From: Molanna angustata
Taxonomy: Eukaryota > Arthropoda > Insecta > Trichoptera > Molannidae
NCBI GenBank assembly: GCA_963576475.1
Contig: OY754982.1
Location: forward strand, 5,477,201 to 5,541,200
Length of the DNA: 64,000 nucleotides
Reading direction: 5' to 3'
Position 1 is the stretch's first letter; every line of letters starts with the position of its first letter. The notes beneath the pieces were generated by a model. That model saw nothing but the letters and a program-made list of their open reading frames with translations. It was not told the origin of the DNA and searched no databases. This document shows, piece after piece, positions 51,946 through 63,578 of the stretch. The position numbers and the translations under genes are program-made.

Positions 51946-52031
51946 GGTCGCACCAGTAGAGCGATTCACTCTGATTTAGAACGCTACCGGTAGCGTTCTA
52001 AATCAGAGTGAATCGCTCTACTGGTGCGACC
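51946..52031. repeat. 86-bp perfect palindrome at the head-to-head junction
   Basis: Two 43-base arms (from GGTCGCACCAG to CTACC and the reverse) meet at 51988/51989 with no spacer: two element termini joined directly. Confidence 0.95.
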
Positions 52032-52354
52032 CATGGATTTTTATTATAATATTCTAGATGTAGTACTCCGTGCAAAAAGTGAGTCATGGAATATCGCGCG
52101 TTTGACGTTTTGGTTGGCAACATATTTCAGTTTTCCTTGCATTTCAACTCATCCTAGATAACTATTCTCTAAACCTTAACAAAATGTTTTTTTCGACAAA
52201 TAAATCCGAAGACAATTCACATAAGTCGTTATTCTCTAAAGAAAAACGATGTCGTCTGGTACCAAAACGTCAAAAATCCCCCGGAAAAATGACTCACTTC
52301 GATTCATACAAAATTTGCTAACTACGACATCTAGTATATTATATGAAAACCTAT
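52032..52354. mobile_element. MITE with 9-bp target duplication
   Basis: Inverted ends CATGGATTTTTATTATAATA / (from right) CATAGGTTTTCATATAATAT, continuing CTAGATGT. Flanked by GGTGCGACC (52023-52031, 52355-52363). The 9-bp duplication suggests a MULE-type element. It interrupts the right arm next to the palindrome. Confidence 0.8.
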
Positions 52355-52595
52355 GGTGCGACCTGAAGTTGCAAAGAGAGCGACATTTGGGCGATGTGTA
52401 TTCCGAACGGCACTGAGCGATGTTGGGGTGACTTAAAATTCCGCGGGCGCAGGAAATTTAAAATTACGAGTTTGGTGTTACTTGTACGAAATTACGAGTT
52501 TGGTGTTGTTAGTTGTATCATTTTGGTCAAAAATTATGGTAAAGTAGTGGTTGTATCTTTTGTTTTAGTGTTTATCGGATGTTTTCATTAAATAT

Positions 52596-52885
52596 ATGAC
52601 ACGAAAAAATAAAAACATAACACCAACGACATCTGAAGAAAGAAAGTCAAAGCATGAAAGCTCAGCCGCGAACAAGGCTTACAGTGGTTTATCATCGTTT
52701 CAAGGATCAACAATATCGCCATCTAGCGAGGAGAGGACAAAACAGAGTGTGGGCAGTGTAATGCCACATAATGGAGACAACTCATCAAACTCATTATCAG
52801 CCGAACAACGCCTGATTGATATCTCTGATAAAATCGATATATTTATGAGGAATTCCGAACAAAAACACAATCAATTAGTAATTTT
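52596..52885 (+). pseudogene. LINE ORF1 N-terminus, truncated
   Basis: MTRKNKNITPTTSEERKSKH, then a Ser-rich low-complexity stretch and SAEQRLIDISDKIDIFMRNS, like the start of LINE ORF1 proteins with a coiled-coil-like segment. The frame then enters the tail of the minus-strand LINE. Confidence 0.6.
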
Positions 52886-53074
52886 ATTTTTATTTTATTT
52901 TATTTTTTATTTATTATGTAAACAGACAGTTACATTTACTTATTTTACTAACATACATAATATGACATGTGAACCAATTAAGTTTACAAGTATTATCGTT
53001 ATTATATTTACAAAAAGAAGTAGTTTTGAGGAAGGGAGTAGGAAAGTAGGAAAAGGGGAACACACGTACACCAC

Positions 53075-55866
53075 CTAACCACGAAGCAGTAATCTATAAA
53101 TTGAACATTTAAATACGTTTAAGGAGTTATTGAAAAGGTCTATTTCATTAAAGAACACGTTATAGTTACAACACGTTCTATATATGTAGGAGTTCTGAGC
53201 ATAATTAGTACTAAAATTAGGTGGCCTAAATGTATGAGTCTTTCTAGTAAGCCTATTTGGTGCATGAAAGTTTAATTTAGATAATAACTCACTAGAATCC
53301 GTTATACAGTTCACCAACTTGTATAAGTAAGACATGTCAGCTACAGTTCGCCGGGCTTCTAAGGTAGTTAATTTATGATATTGGGCTGATTGTGCGGGAT
53401 AAACAAAAGAACGTCTGCTTCTATAATCTAAATGTTTTAAGAATTTATTTTGTATATTTTCCAATCTGTTTATATGCGTGACGTAATGTGGGTTCCATAC
53501 AATAGACGCATATTCAATACAACTACGGACATAGCAACAGTACAGTGATTTTAGAGTACCCGTGGACTTGAACGGCCTTGATACCCTAATTATGAAATTC
53601 AATTGTTTAAAAGCCTTGTCTATAATATAGTCAATATGGCTTTTAAATGTCATCTTCGTATCCACAATAACTCCAAGGTCCCTAATTTCATGCTTTCTAA
53701 TAAGAATCTTTCCGTTAATTGTATACTCATGAGAAATTGGGGTTTTGGAGCGCGTAAAGGTGATATTATTACATTTTTCAATATTTAGAAATAATTGGTT
53801 ATTTGAGCAATATGCAGAAAGGCGATTTAAATCTGCTTGTAATGCGATTATGTCATTCCGGTTGCATATTTTCTTGAAAATTTTCATGTCGTCCGCATAA
53901 ACGAGGAAGTTAGACGAGCGGAAACAGCTAGATACATCATTTATATACAAACTAAATAGAATTGGTCCCAAGTGAGAACCTTGCGGCACGCCCGAAACAC
54001 GTTCACGGAATTCCGATCTACAATTATTAATTGCAACGGCTTGTAATCGATTTCTCACATATGATGACAACCATCTCAATAGGTCCCCGTGCACACCATA
54101 ACACTGCAATTTATGTATTAATATGTTATGATTGATCTTGTCAAAGGCCTTCGAGAAGTCCGTATAAATGGAATCAACTTGTCCCCCCCCCCCCCCCTCC
54201 AATTGACGTTAAAATGTATTCCGTATACTCTAGCAAGTTTGATTCGACTGATCTACCCGGAAAGAATCCATGTTGATTAGGTATAAGAAATGGCCTTATC
54301 AAAGGCATCAACTGTTCGACCACAATCTGTTCCATCACCTTACTGAACACACATAGCTTAGAGATCGGTCGATAGTTTTTTATGTTACGCTTATCACCAG
54401 CCTTATAAATAGGTGTGACAAATGACATTTTCCAAATTGAGGGAAAAACACCCGAACTGAATGACAATTTAAAAAGTCTAAACAATGGGTCTGCCAGCTC
54501 ATCAGCACAGTTTCTAATGAAAAGTGAAGGAATACCATCCGCGCCTGGCCCTTTATTTAAGTCTAGACTTTTAAGTTTCTTATTCACATTCGATAATTCG
54601 AAATGTATACTATAAATATCTAATTCACTCTTACATAGAACATCAGGCAATTCGGCTGCGCCCCGTACAAATGTGGAATGAAAAAAGTCACTAAAGAGTC
54701 CAGAAATAATTCTTGTGTCACTTGAAGTTACTTTATCGTAAAACATATTCAGTGGATACGAAGATTGGGGTTTTTTAGATTTAATGTAATTATGCAGGAA
54801 CTTTGGGTCACTTGAGATAGACCTTTCAGTTTGTTGGATATAATTATTATAGCATTCTATCGCAGTAGTGCAAACTCGTCATAGTCAAGTGGTAATCCTG
54901 TCCTTTTCCATCTTTTGTGAGCTCTCAGTTTTTCTTTGACCATTTTAATAAGGGGTTTTGAAAACCATTTTGGGAATTTATTTGACCCCGTTATATGTTT
55001 AGTCGGAACAAATCTTCTAACACAGTCGTTTAAGATGGTATAAAAATTTTCTGTGGACTGGTCCACGTTGTTAGTGACGAATTGTGCTTCCCAGTCTACA
55101 CCCAGTAGATGTTCCTTAATAGATGTGTAGTCTGCCTTATGAAAGAGTTTTGCAATCCTAGGCAGGTCCTTCACAAAGAGTTCAGTATCCGCAACAAATG
55201 TTATGATAAGGGGTTTGTGATGGATATCCACATTGATCAATGGATCTGTGCATTCTATAGTATTGCATATGTTAGTAGCCAAAACCAGATCCAATATTCT
55301 ACCATTCGCATTAATAATGCCATTATATTGCTTTAGAGTGCTGTAAGATAAAAGATCAACAAAGTGAGAACTAGTAGCGTCATGATAGTTACAGGGAGAT
55401 AAAGAGTTACATGCATTGGAGCATATCCAGGTGATATTAGGTAAGTTGAAATCTCCGACCAATATGAACGTGTCGTCAGGATAATTTAACATTAGATCAG
55501 AAGTGTTATCGAAAAATAGGCTCAACATATTAGTATAGTTATTACCCTGTGGCAAATATACACAGCATAAGTTTATACTAGACCCACTATTTGACTGAAT
55601 TCCAACCCAAATATCCTCACCACCAGTACACCATTCACTATTCAGTTTAGCGGACAGGTTCGATTTCACAGCAATAAGCACACCACCGCCGAGCTTTTGA
55701 CCTGTATCTTTATAATCTCGATCTCTTCTGAAAACATTGTATCTAGTATCGAAAAGTTCATTGTCATAAATATTTTCATTAAGCCAAGATTCTGTAAGAC
55801 ATATTACATCGTAATTATTGCTCAGTACATTATTCAGAAAAGAATGTTTTTTTTGTTCTAAGACCT
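53075..55866 (-). pseudogene. LINE ORF2 broken by three frameshifts
   Basis: Pieces: near 55850 VRGLRTK, then a frameshift in an A run and KHSFLNNVLSNNYDVICLTE (APE); 55681-54857 (GGGVLIAVKSN, GDFNLPNITW, DIHHKPLIITF); a break near 54850; 54746-54174 (ISGLFSDFF, GADGIPSLFI, NYRPISKLC, QHGFFPGRS); a break in a 16-base C run at about 54183; 54202-53075 (IYTDFSKAFDKINHN, SGVPQGSHLGP, VYADDMKIF, then the C-terminus). All RT catalytic motifs survive, but the frame does not. Same family as 5116-7959. Confidence 0.88.
54182..54198. repeat. C homopolymer run in LINE coding sequence
   Basis: A run of about 16 C (poly-G in coding sense) at the place where the family has a short linker before QVDSIYTDFSKAFD. 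The run shifts the frame. Confidence 0.85.
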
Positions 55867-55879
55867 CGGACTAACGCAA

Positions 55880-57796
55880 GGATTGTCTTGACAGGTGACT
55901 ATAACCTACCAAACATTGACTGGGTCGAGGGTGGGGATGACGACGAGACAGTATTGGTAGCCACCCTTGATCATCCTTGCGAAAAATCAACAACCATAAT
56001 TGATATGTGTAACTATCTACAACTTCATCAACTGAACGCTGTTAAAAACCATAACAATCATATTCTTGATCTCATTTTCTGTAGCGATTTCAATGCAATA
56101 GTATCATCTTCCAACTTCGGGGTATTGCCGCCGGATGAACATCATCCTCCATTAGACATATGTATTCCCTGCCAAATACCCGAATTTAAGAAGTGTACTA
56201 AAATTGGTAGAGACTTTCGCAGAGCTGACAACGGTTCAATCGTAGAATACCTGTCTAACGTAGATTGGTCTTACCTGATGGAATGTGTTGATATTGACCT
56301 CTCTGTCGATTACTTCTATAAAGTAGTGAATAATTGTATCGAACAGTATATACCGATGTTTTATTCTAGGCCAACATCGGCCATCAGATTTTAATTATTT
56401 CTCAGATCTAAGAAAGAGGTGTTCGGAGTTATCTAAAAGATGTTACAATGATTTCATAGACAGAGTGGAATCTGACCTCCCGAGAAATTCTAGGTCTCTG
56501 TGGAGATTCGTAAGGTCTATTAGTGAGGAACGTGTCAACACACCTAGTCAAATGTTCTATAACAACAAATGCTCGAACACGTTACAGATCACTGTCGGCT
56601 TGTTTGCTGATTTCTTTGGTAGTGTATATGAGCATCCAGGGAGCGGACCTGTGGAGAGCTTTTCACCCGAGGTTTTTGTCGATCTGCCTAATCTACGTTT
56701 GGATAGAGACGATGTTGTAAGTGCCATCTGCAGTTTGGATTGCTCAAAGTCGCCTGGACCTGATAAGTTGCCTAATGTGTTCCTGAGGGGGTTTATGGAT
56801 GCATTAGTTGATCCTTTATTAGCACTGTTTAATAGGTCTTTGAATGATGGTCGGTTTCCGGCAGTTTGGAGAACAGGTTTTATCACACCCATATTTAAGA
56901 AGGGTGACTGTTCTTTAATTACCAACTACAGACCCATTTGTATTTTGTCATCAATACCTAAAATGTACGAGTCAATTGTACTTTCTCGGATCTCACTTTC
57001 GATCAATGCTGTCATAACATCTAGACAGCACGGTTTTATGCCGGCGAGGTCAACACGTAACTCTCTGCACTTAAACATAGACAAATGCCAGGTCATCAAT
57101 TTTAACAGGAAAAAGAAGAATATTATTTCTTTCATTTACAGAATAGATGGTAGGGACCTTGGAACTGTCGATCACATCAGGGACCTGGGGATAGGTTTTA
57201 GTAGTAGTCTTTCTGTCAACATGCATATTGAAGAGATAGTGGGAAAGGCGATGAGGACCCTAGGCTTTTTATTGCGTCTGGGAACAGACCTTCGAAGTTT
57301 GCAGTCGTTCAGATCGCTTTATGTATCACTGGTTAGACCTCAACTTGAGTACAACACAGTGATATGGTCACCTTATTATGCTTTTCACTTCATAGTGATT
57401 GAACGAGTGCAGCGCAAGTTCTTGCGCTTTTTAAATTATAAATTAGGTCGTTCCATAGAAAATATTGATTATCCCGACTTGATGCGTGGCTTTCATTTAC
57501 ATTCGTTGGCCGATCGAGGTAGGTTATTGGACGTCTCATTTTTGCACAAGTTAGTGAACGGAGCAACGGACTGCATTGAGCTTGTAAGTGCAATCAACTT
57601 TCATGTTCCGAATAGACGGACTAGACAAGCTGTGCTTTTCCATGAGGGAGCCGCTTCCACTAACTATATATTTAACTCTCCAATACCGAGATCACATAGG
57701 CTAGGAAATGAGCTGTGTGTTGATGCAGATATTTTCGGGGATAGCCTGCCGGTATTAAAAAAAAATATTTATAGGTCTTTCCAGAATTCAAATTGA
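55880..57796 (+). pseudogene. LINE ORF2 with the RT catalytic core deleted
   Basis: First frame (55880-56394): RIVLTGDYNLPNIDW and HHPPLDICIPCQI, APE end and linker, stop at 56392. Second frame (56465-57796): linker, RT blocks SPGPDKLPNVFL and NYRPICILSS, QHGFMPARSTRNS, then directly LHLNIDKCQVINFN and the thumb and C-terminal part to a stop at 57796. About 130 residues, including SKAFD, SGVPQG and the FADD motif, are missing with the frame kept. The ORF starts where the minus LINE ends. Related to 36387-38375. Confidence 0.85.
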
Positions 57797-58140
57797 ATAG
57801 CTAACTTTGCAGTTTTCTTTCTTTTCCTTATTCTTTGTTTTTTTTTGTAACTACCCTATAAATATTTCACAATATGTTATTATAATAATTAATAAATTAT
57901 TGATGTATGTGCTTATTTATTTGTGTAAAACCATTTTTTTTTAATTTTGTTTTGTCAATTTATTGTTGTTTCTCTATTTTTTATATATTCGACCAGTACT
58001 GTCTAATTTTTAAATGAAATGTATTATTAATTCTGTTTTTATTTTTCTTTTTAATATATAATTTTGTTAATTAAAAGAAAATATAATTCTATGTAACATG
58101 TAAATGGCTTATGCCGTGTATTGTGTAAAAAATAAAATAA
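57797..58140 (+). other. 3' UTR of the plus-strand LINE
   Basis: AT-rich untranslated region ending in a TAAAATAAAATTA tail. No gene. Confidence 0.6.
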
Positions 58141-58693
58141 AATTATACCGAGATAATAATCTATAAATTATTAATTTTAAAAGTATTAAACGAGTTGTGA
58201 CAAGTGATTCGTAATATTCGTAAGTATTTACGATTTTTTCTTGTGTGTGCATAGTTTTCACGAGCTTTTTGTATTTTAGGTATTCAAAAATTGTTTATTT
58301 CCGTTAAAATGATAACCACTCATTTAAAAATGCATTATTTTCATAAAACAAAATACACTTACTGTTGATGTTTATCATTAAATAAAGGCCTTCCACATTT
58401 CTTCGTGGTTGACCATTATTATCCACGAAAAATTTGTATGAATTCATATCCATTGAATTTACTTTTGTAAATTATAATAAATAAACAATTAAATAAATTA
58501 AATACATTTACTGTTGATGTTTTCCATTAAATAATGGCCTTCCACATTTCTTTGTGGTTGACCATTATTATCCATAGTAAATTTGTATGAATTTATATCC
58601 ATTGAATATCTTTTTGTAAATTATAATAAATAAATAATTAAATTATAAATACAAATAAAACCGACTAAAATCATATCAAACTTAAAGTGCTGA
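58141..58693 (-). repeat. Distal part of the right inverted arm
   Basis: Inverse of about 51130-51525: TAATCTATAAATTATT, ACGAATATTACGAATCACTT, CCTTCCACATTTCTTTGTGG. The ORF-start segment is tandemly doubled (about 140 bp unit). Confidence 0.85.
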
Positions 58694-58780
58694 CCGGTCG
58701 CTTAGCAACCGGGTTGTCAACAAGTTTGTGTTTACATTCGCTCTGAAATGAATATTGTTTTTTACTATAATATAAGTGTT

Positions 58781-59412
58781 TGGGGTATGTGCATATATTT
58801 AGGCTCTCTAAAGTGCCAGAGTGGTCACTTGGTTAGAAGCGATTGCATACCAGTCGGAGCTGATATACACGCCTGTAATTGAGGTGGTAAGGTCGGTCAG
58901 TTGGACGTGTAGGTATTACCTGTTTGTCCGCCTTTGGCTACATACACCCAAACGATATCTCACCTGCCTGGTTCGAACCTGGAGGCCGTCTGTTCGGAGA
59001 GTCCCGACAGCTGAGCCACAGATTGATCGACCAAGCAACTGCGATACCGTATACAATAGATTATTAAATATTACTCAGGTAAAAATGGTTGACAGATTGA
59101 AAGATGTAACAGGAAATTGAACTTACTCTTTTATTGGTCTAGTTGTACAATTGGCTCTTATTGATATTACTAGGTACAGACAATATTGAATTATTATTTA
59201 ATAATTATAAATGTAAATTTGGAACGCGGACTATTTGAACGACGACGAGCGGTCGGGCAGCGTGATGCCTAGCCTCGAGATCTGGATGAACGGGAATGGT
59301 CTGGGAGCGCTGTGCTTCCCCTTAAATAGGTGTCGGGCTGTGCATACGGCGCAGGGCAAGATGGCGCCTGCCGAAGTAACGCAGTTTCGTGGCGCAATCG
59401 GTGATCGCGCCA
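58781..59412 (-). repeat. 3' LTR of the non-coding LTR element
   Basis: On the minus strand it starts near TGGCGCGATCACCGATT and ends ACATACCCCA. Homologous to the solo LTR 42288-43764, minus the 837-bp block: the join reads through a single GACCGACCTT. Confidence 0.75.
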
Positions 59413-60790
59413 TAGAACCCCGTTGGCAGTCTCTTAGACGATACACGACCCCTCCTCGAAGTTCAAAGTCCTTACATTGAGTTCTGTGGACAAAAATAAA
59501 AAAAATTTTAGGCATTTATATTCAAATTTTTATATGCTATTATAGATCCTAAAGATAGCAAGGATATATGTTTACTCATCTTTAAAATGTCTGCTGCTGG
59601 TATGATTTGCTGCTCTTGTGATGGCGTGTGGTTGCTCTGCTATTGAGGTGAATGGAGGAGTGTCGTCCTGCGTGTGCTGGCTGGACATCCTTATGTGTTC
59701 CTCGTGTGTATGGTCCTCAGTTTGGAATGTATGAAGTTCCAGGTGTCCTCACTGTGTTGAGATTGACTGGGATGAAGTGCAGATTGAATGTAGAAGTTGC
59801 AGATTCTATTGTAGATTGATGCTCTCTTCGATGGTGATATGTTTGATGTCTCAAAATTTTTGTAGCTTGCCGAGTATACATCAGTGCGTGCGTATGTGTG
59901 CATGTGTGCATGTAGATAATTATATAAATAAATATATGTTCGACAGCTGCCTGCGTGTGCCAGCATGTGACGAAGCACGAGGGTGTCTTGTGGTTTTCGG
60001 CGTGTCGTGCGTGACAGCTTTGGATGTGGCGACATCCAGTTTAGCCTGTAGGTTTTGCGGTGCGCCATGTTGACGGCTTTGAAGTGCATGGGACTTCAGT
60101 GTAACCTGTAGGTATTTGCGGTGCGCCATGTTGACGGCTTTGAAGTGCATGGGACTTCAGTGTAACCTGTGGTATATTGTGGTGCGTCCATGTGGCTGAT
60201 GGAGCGACCTTAAGTATGTTACTGTAGCTTCCAAGCGTGTGCCAGCAGTGGGGCGAAAACACGAAGGAGTTAGTAACGTGAATGATGAGCAGCTTCCTGT
60301 CATGTGTCAGAAGGAGCGTCGTCCTTGGCTGACGATTCCACGAAGGATGGGACCAGGTCCCAACAAAATCCGTCCTCGTTCAATGCTCTTCTAGGCGATG
60401 ATACGTGGGGAGTTTTTGTGTGCCCGTAGTGTAGAATGTAGTGTGCGCACGATGATTGTTTGACATCCAGTTGATGGAGTGGTAGGCAAGTATTGAGTAG
60501 CAGTAGGTACTGATTTGCAGGAGCGTTTCTTAATTTGCTGGAATGTAGTCGTCAGCGATGATTGGAATTGGCATGTGATTCCAGTGCTCCGGTATGAAGA
60601 GGCGAAATGATCTGCTGCGATGATTATGTCGGTTGAAGGTGGTGATAGCATTGTCCTTTGATGATGAACATTGTTGTCCGTTGATGCTGAATGCGGGGGC
60701 AGCTAGTTGCTGTTTGAAGTCGTCCTGATGACGATGATGATGCAGTGGTTCATCATAAATAATTTCTTCTAGGTAGTTCCTCTAGGTAGT
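59413..60790 (-). other. Interior of the LTR element, coding-like composition but no gene
   Basis: Strand-biased, less AT-rich sequence, possibly decayed gag. No frame on the minus strand shows gag or pol motifs. Includes a tandem duplication (60058-60165). Confidence 0.4.
60058..60165 (+). repeat. Tandem duplication, unit about 62 bp
   Basis: GTGCGCCATGTTGACGGCTT and following text through ACTTCAGTGTAACCTGT occur twice in a row. Confidence 0.85.
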
Positions 60791-62960
60791 GATGAAGCTG
60801 TTGATGCTCAATTTTAAATTTTAAAATTATACAATAAAATAATACAATAGAATTATACAATGTAAATGTTTGTACTTGCGATGATTGATAGGTATAAAAT
60901 GTTTTTTATAATTTGCAAGTTCCATTTGGTTATAAGTATTTATAAGTATTATAAGTTCCATTTGATTTGATTTATAAGTATGTTTTTACTCATTGCTGAA
61001 GTATTATATTATAATGCCATAATGTTATTTGTTTGTTTCGTATTGTATTTTGCAATGTTTTTTTTTTTTTTTAATTTAATATACGAGTATGTTTATAATA
61101 TTTATTATTATGTATGCCATGTTTCAATGTTTTATAATTTTAATGTTGTATAATACTCTTTGTAGTATTACATAGTTAATATAATATAGTTTAGTTTATA
61201 GTACCAGTTTGTATCTGTATTATATAGTTAGTATATAAAAAGGTTTTAATGTTTTAATATTCTGGAACGTATTCGCTATCGTATCGTATTATTTTTATTG
61301 TTCGATCATGGTTTTATAGTTGTAGTGTTTTTTTATAAAAAAATAAAGTAAAATATTTTGTATATAAAAAATATTTTGTATTTAGCTAATTGTAGCTGTT
61401 CAACATTAGCTATTTGTAGCTGTTCAACTTATTACGGCTTTTGCTTTTATTCGTTAACGATTGTATTTAAAAACAATGTTTATTTGTAGTTAGTTATTGT
61501 TTAAATTTGCTTTATATATTATAATATGATTAATGGTTTTAAATTTCCGTAACGTATGCTTGTTTGATAATGATTTGATAGTAATAGTTTAATATTATAG
61601 TTTTAGAAGCATTAGTTTAGTTTATTTTCAAACAATTATTTCGAAAAAATATTTAAAAAATATATTATAATGTTCGTTTGCGTACGTAGTTTATTTTAAT
61701 TAATTGTAATTGTATACAATTGTTTTATTCCTATAATTATATTTAGAAACGATGTATCTATTTTATTTAAATGTTTAATTTATTTGATTTTTGCTTTGCT
61801 TAGTTAATTTGTTCGATACAGTGAGGTATAATATTATTTAATATTTCAGTAATGTTTTAAATTGTTGCTGCGCGATGTTTTTGTGACGGTTAAGTATTCG
61901 ACCGAGTTCATTAGCCTCTAAGGTGGTTGACCTTATTCTATTATTTTCAAAGGTTTACACTTTCTATTTCCTTATCGCGGTTTTAACGGGGTTATCCGAG
62001 TTCATTCGACGAGCCCTTTGTTTGGAGTTCGTTTACCTTTGTTTTTTTGCTTGAAACACAAGTGAAAGTATTTCGACCGATCGACGCGATATAATATTTT
62101 TAAATATGAAGTATATATTTGGTTTTCTGAATTTTTACATAGAAATATGCGTTTTACGAATATATTAATTATTTAGGTATATTTTTCTAATTTTTAGTTT
62201 TTATGATATTAATTTTTATTTTGGAATGTAATATTTATTTTTTATTGATAATTTTTTATTTTATTTTTTATCAATTATGCAAAAATTAAAATATTTAGAA
62301 TGACTTTAGGCTTTTAAGATGACTTTAGTAATATTATGATTTTTATACCTCTTTTCGGCGTTTTTTATTCTCTAGCTTTTTGCTTTTTATTTTTAAACCT
62401 TCGTCCTTTGTATGTATTTATTTATTTTCCTCTCTTTATTTCCTTGTAATTTTGTTTTTTTTTAGTCCCGTCAGTCATGAAAAAATATAAAGTACATATT
62501 AGTTATATATTAAACAATTGTAAGTTTGTTAATTTTGGTGGAATTTGCGTCTGAGCGTTTTTGAACGTTTTTGAGCGTTTTTGAGCGTTTTTGAGCGTTT
62601 TTTGAGCGGGTACACTTGTAATTAATTTTTGACAAATTATAAGACAAATGTATTTAATATATTAGCTTGTAATATATGTGTTACCTGCTCGAGTGATTCC
62701 GTTCATCCAGACCTCGATGTTCAAGTATTAATTTCTGTTAAATCCTTTGTTTCTGTCGTGCAGTAAAATGTTAAGCAGTATATTAATGAACACGTATTAT
62801 TGTTCTGTTTAATTAAACTACTGATTTTACGTTAAGAAAGGCACAGTAGGTTGTGATAGGCTTACCAGATTTTTTTTACCACAGTATAACAATTGAAATT
62901 ATGAGCACAAAATAAAAGTACCTGAGTTTTTTAAACGATTTCGGAATTTTACCAGTTTCT
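60791..62960 (-). other. Long AT-rich leader of the LTR element
   Basis: About 2.2 kb of AT-rich non-coding sequence, similar in character (not alignable by eye) to 3159-4890 of gypsy A. Holds a run of five GAGCGTTTTT-type 11-bp repeats (62553-62607). Confidence 0.45.
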
Positions 62961-62967
62961 GAAGATA

Positions 62968-63134
62968 TGTGTGTGTTCAGAGACACGTTCGGATCACCAG
63001 TTTTGGACTGATGGGTGTTCAGAGACACGATCAGGAGTCACCAGTTTTGGGACTGTTTAGAAGGTATGTTCAGACACATTCGGGTCACCAGTTTTGGGCT
63101 GGTGGGTGTTCAGAGACACGATCGGGAGTAACCA
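62968..63134 (-). repeat. Four tandem copies of a primer-binding-like motif
   Basis: About 44-bp units. On the minus strand each has TGGTGACCCGAACGTG-like text followed by TCTGAACA: TGGTTACTCCCGATCGTG (nearest the LTR), TGGTGACCCGAATGTG, TGGTGACTCCTGATCGTG and TGGTGATCCGAACGTG. These resemble the tRNA-Trp primer-binding sequence TGGTGACCCCGACGTG. Confidence 0.7.
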
Positions 63135-63138
63135 GTTT

Positions 63139-63578
63139 TGGGGTATGTGCATATATTTAGGCTCTCTAAAGTGCCAGAGTGGTCACTTGGTTAGAAGCGA
63201 TTGCATACCAGTCGGAGCTGATATACACGCCTGTAATTGAGGTGGTAAGGTCGGTCAGTTGGACGTGTAGGTATTACCTGTTTGTCCGCCTTTGGCTACA
63301 TACACCCAAACGATATCTCACCTGCCTGGTTCGAACCTGGAGGCCGTCTGTTCGGAGAGTCCCGACAGCTGAGCCACAGATTGATCGACCAAGCAACTGC
63401 GATACCGTATACAATAGATTATTAAATATTACTCAGGTAAAAATGGTTGACAGATTGAAAGATGAAACAGGAAATTGAACTTACTCTTTTATTGGTCTAG
63501 TTGTACAATTGGCTCTTATTGATATTACTAGGTACAGACAATATTGAATTATTATTTAATAATTATAAATGTAAATTT
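63139..63578 (-). repeat. 5' LTR of the non-coding LTR element, outer end missing
   Basis: Same length and text as 58781-59220. At 63578 (after GTAAATTT) it changes abruptly, while the other LTR copies continue GGAACGCGGACTATTTGA. Confidence 0.8.

Larger units (their letters stand above)
50865..51988 (+). mobile_element. TIR element, left copy of a head-to-head pair
   Basis: Begins GGTAGCGTTCGGAAAGACG and ends ...TAGAACGCTACC, giving a 10-bp terminal inverted repeat. It carries a short frame (51211-51360) and a later SINE (51584-51800). Superfamily unknown; no target duplication was identified. Confidence 0.7.
52886..55870 (-). mobile_element. Minus-strand Jockey/CR1-like LINE (ORF2 and 3' UTR)
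   Basis: Tail (TAAAA)n, seen as TTTTATTTTTATTTTATTTTA at 52886 on plus (shortened here), a 3' UTR of about 190 bp and a broken ORF2. Its 5' end is close to the ORF2 start, as in the LINE at 5077. No ORF1. Confidence 0.8.
52593..58140 (+). mobile_element. Jockey/CR1-like LINE inserted in the right arm, itself hit by a LINE
   Basis: Plus-strand pieces: ORF1 start (52596-52885) and ORF2 part plus 3' UTR (55880-58140, ending AAAAATAAAATAAAATTA). Between them is a minus-strand LINE (52886-55870). The rest of ORF1 and the ORF2 N-terminus are missing, so a deletion accompanied or followed the nesting, or the two pieces were separate. The left arm (about 51520) shows the unoccupied target. Confidence 0.65.
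51989..58693 (-). mobile_element. TIR element, right (inverted) copy, broken by insertions
   Basis: Inverted counterpart of 50865-51988. Pieces: 51989-52031, MITE, 52355-52592, LINE block, 58141-58693. It stops near 58693, so about 265 bp including the far terminus are missing. A segment around its ORF start is duplicated at 58362-58500 and 58505-58640. Confidence 0.75.
58781..63578 (-). mobile_element. Non-coding LTR retrotransposon (LARD-like)
   Basis: Minus-strand element with direct repeats 58781-59220 and 63139-63578 (440 bp each, one difference noticed) as LTRs. The 3' LTR continues to 59412. The 5' LTR is cut at 63578, where another sequence begins. Interior 59413-63138 has no usable frame. 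Primer-binding-like motifs resemble the tRNA-Trp type of gypsy B, so it may be mobilised by CsRn1-like elements. Confidence 0.65.

Noticed and set aside
59691..60089. 132-residue minus-strand open frame
   Set aside because: In the element orientation one might expect gag here, but no capsid or zinc motif appears and the composition is low-complexity (His, Thr).
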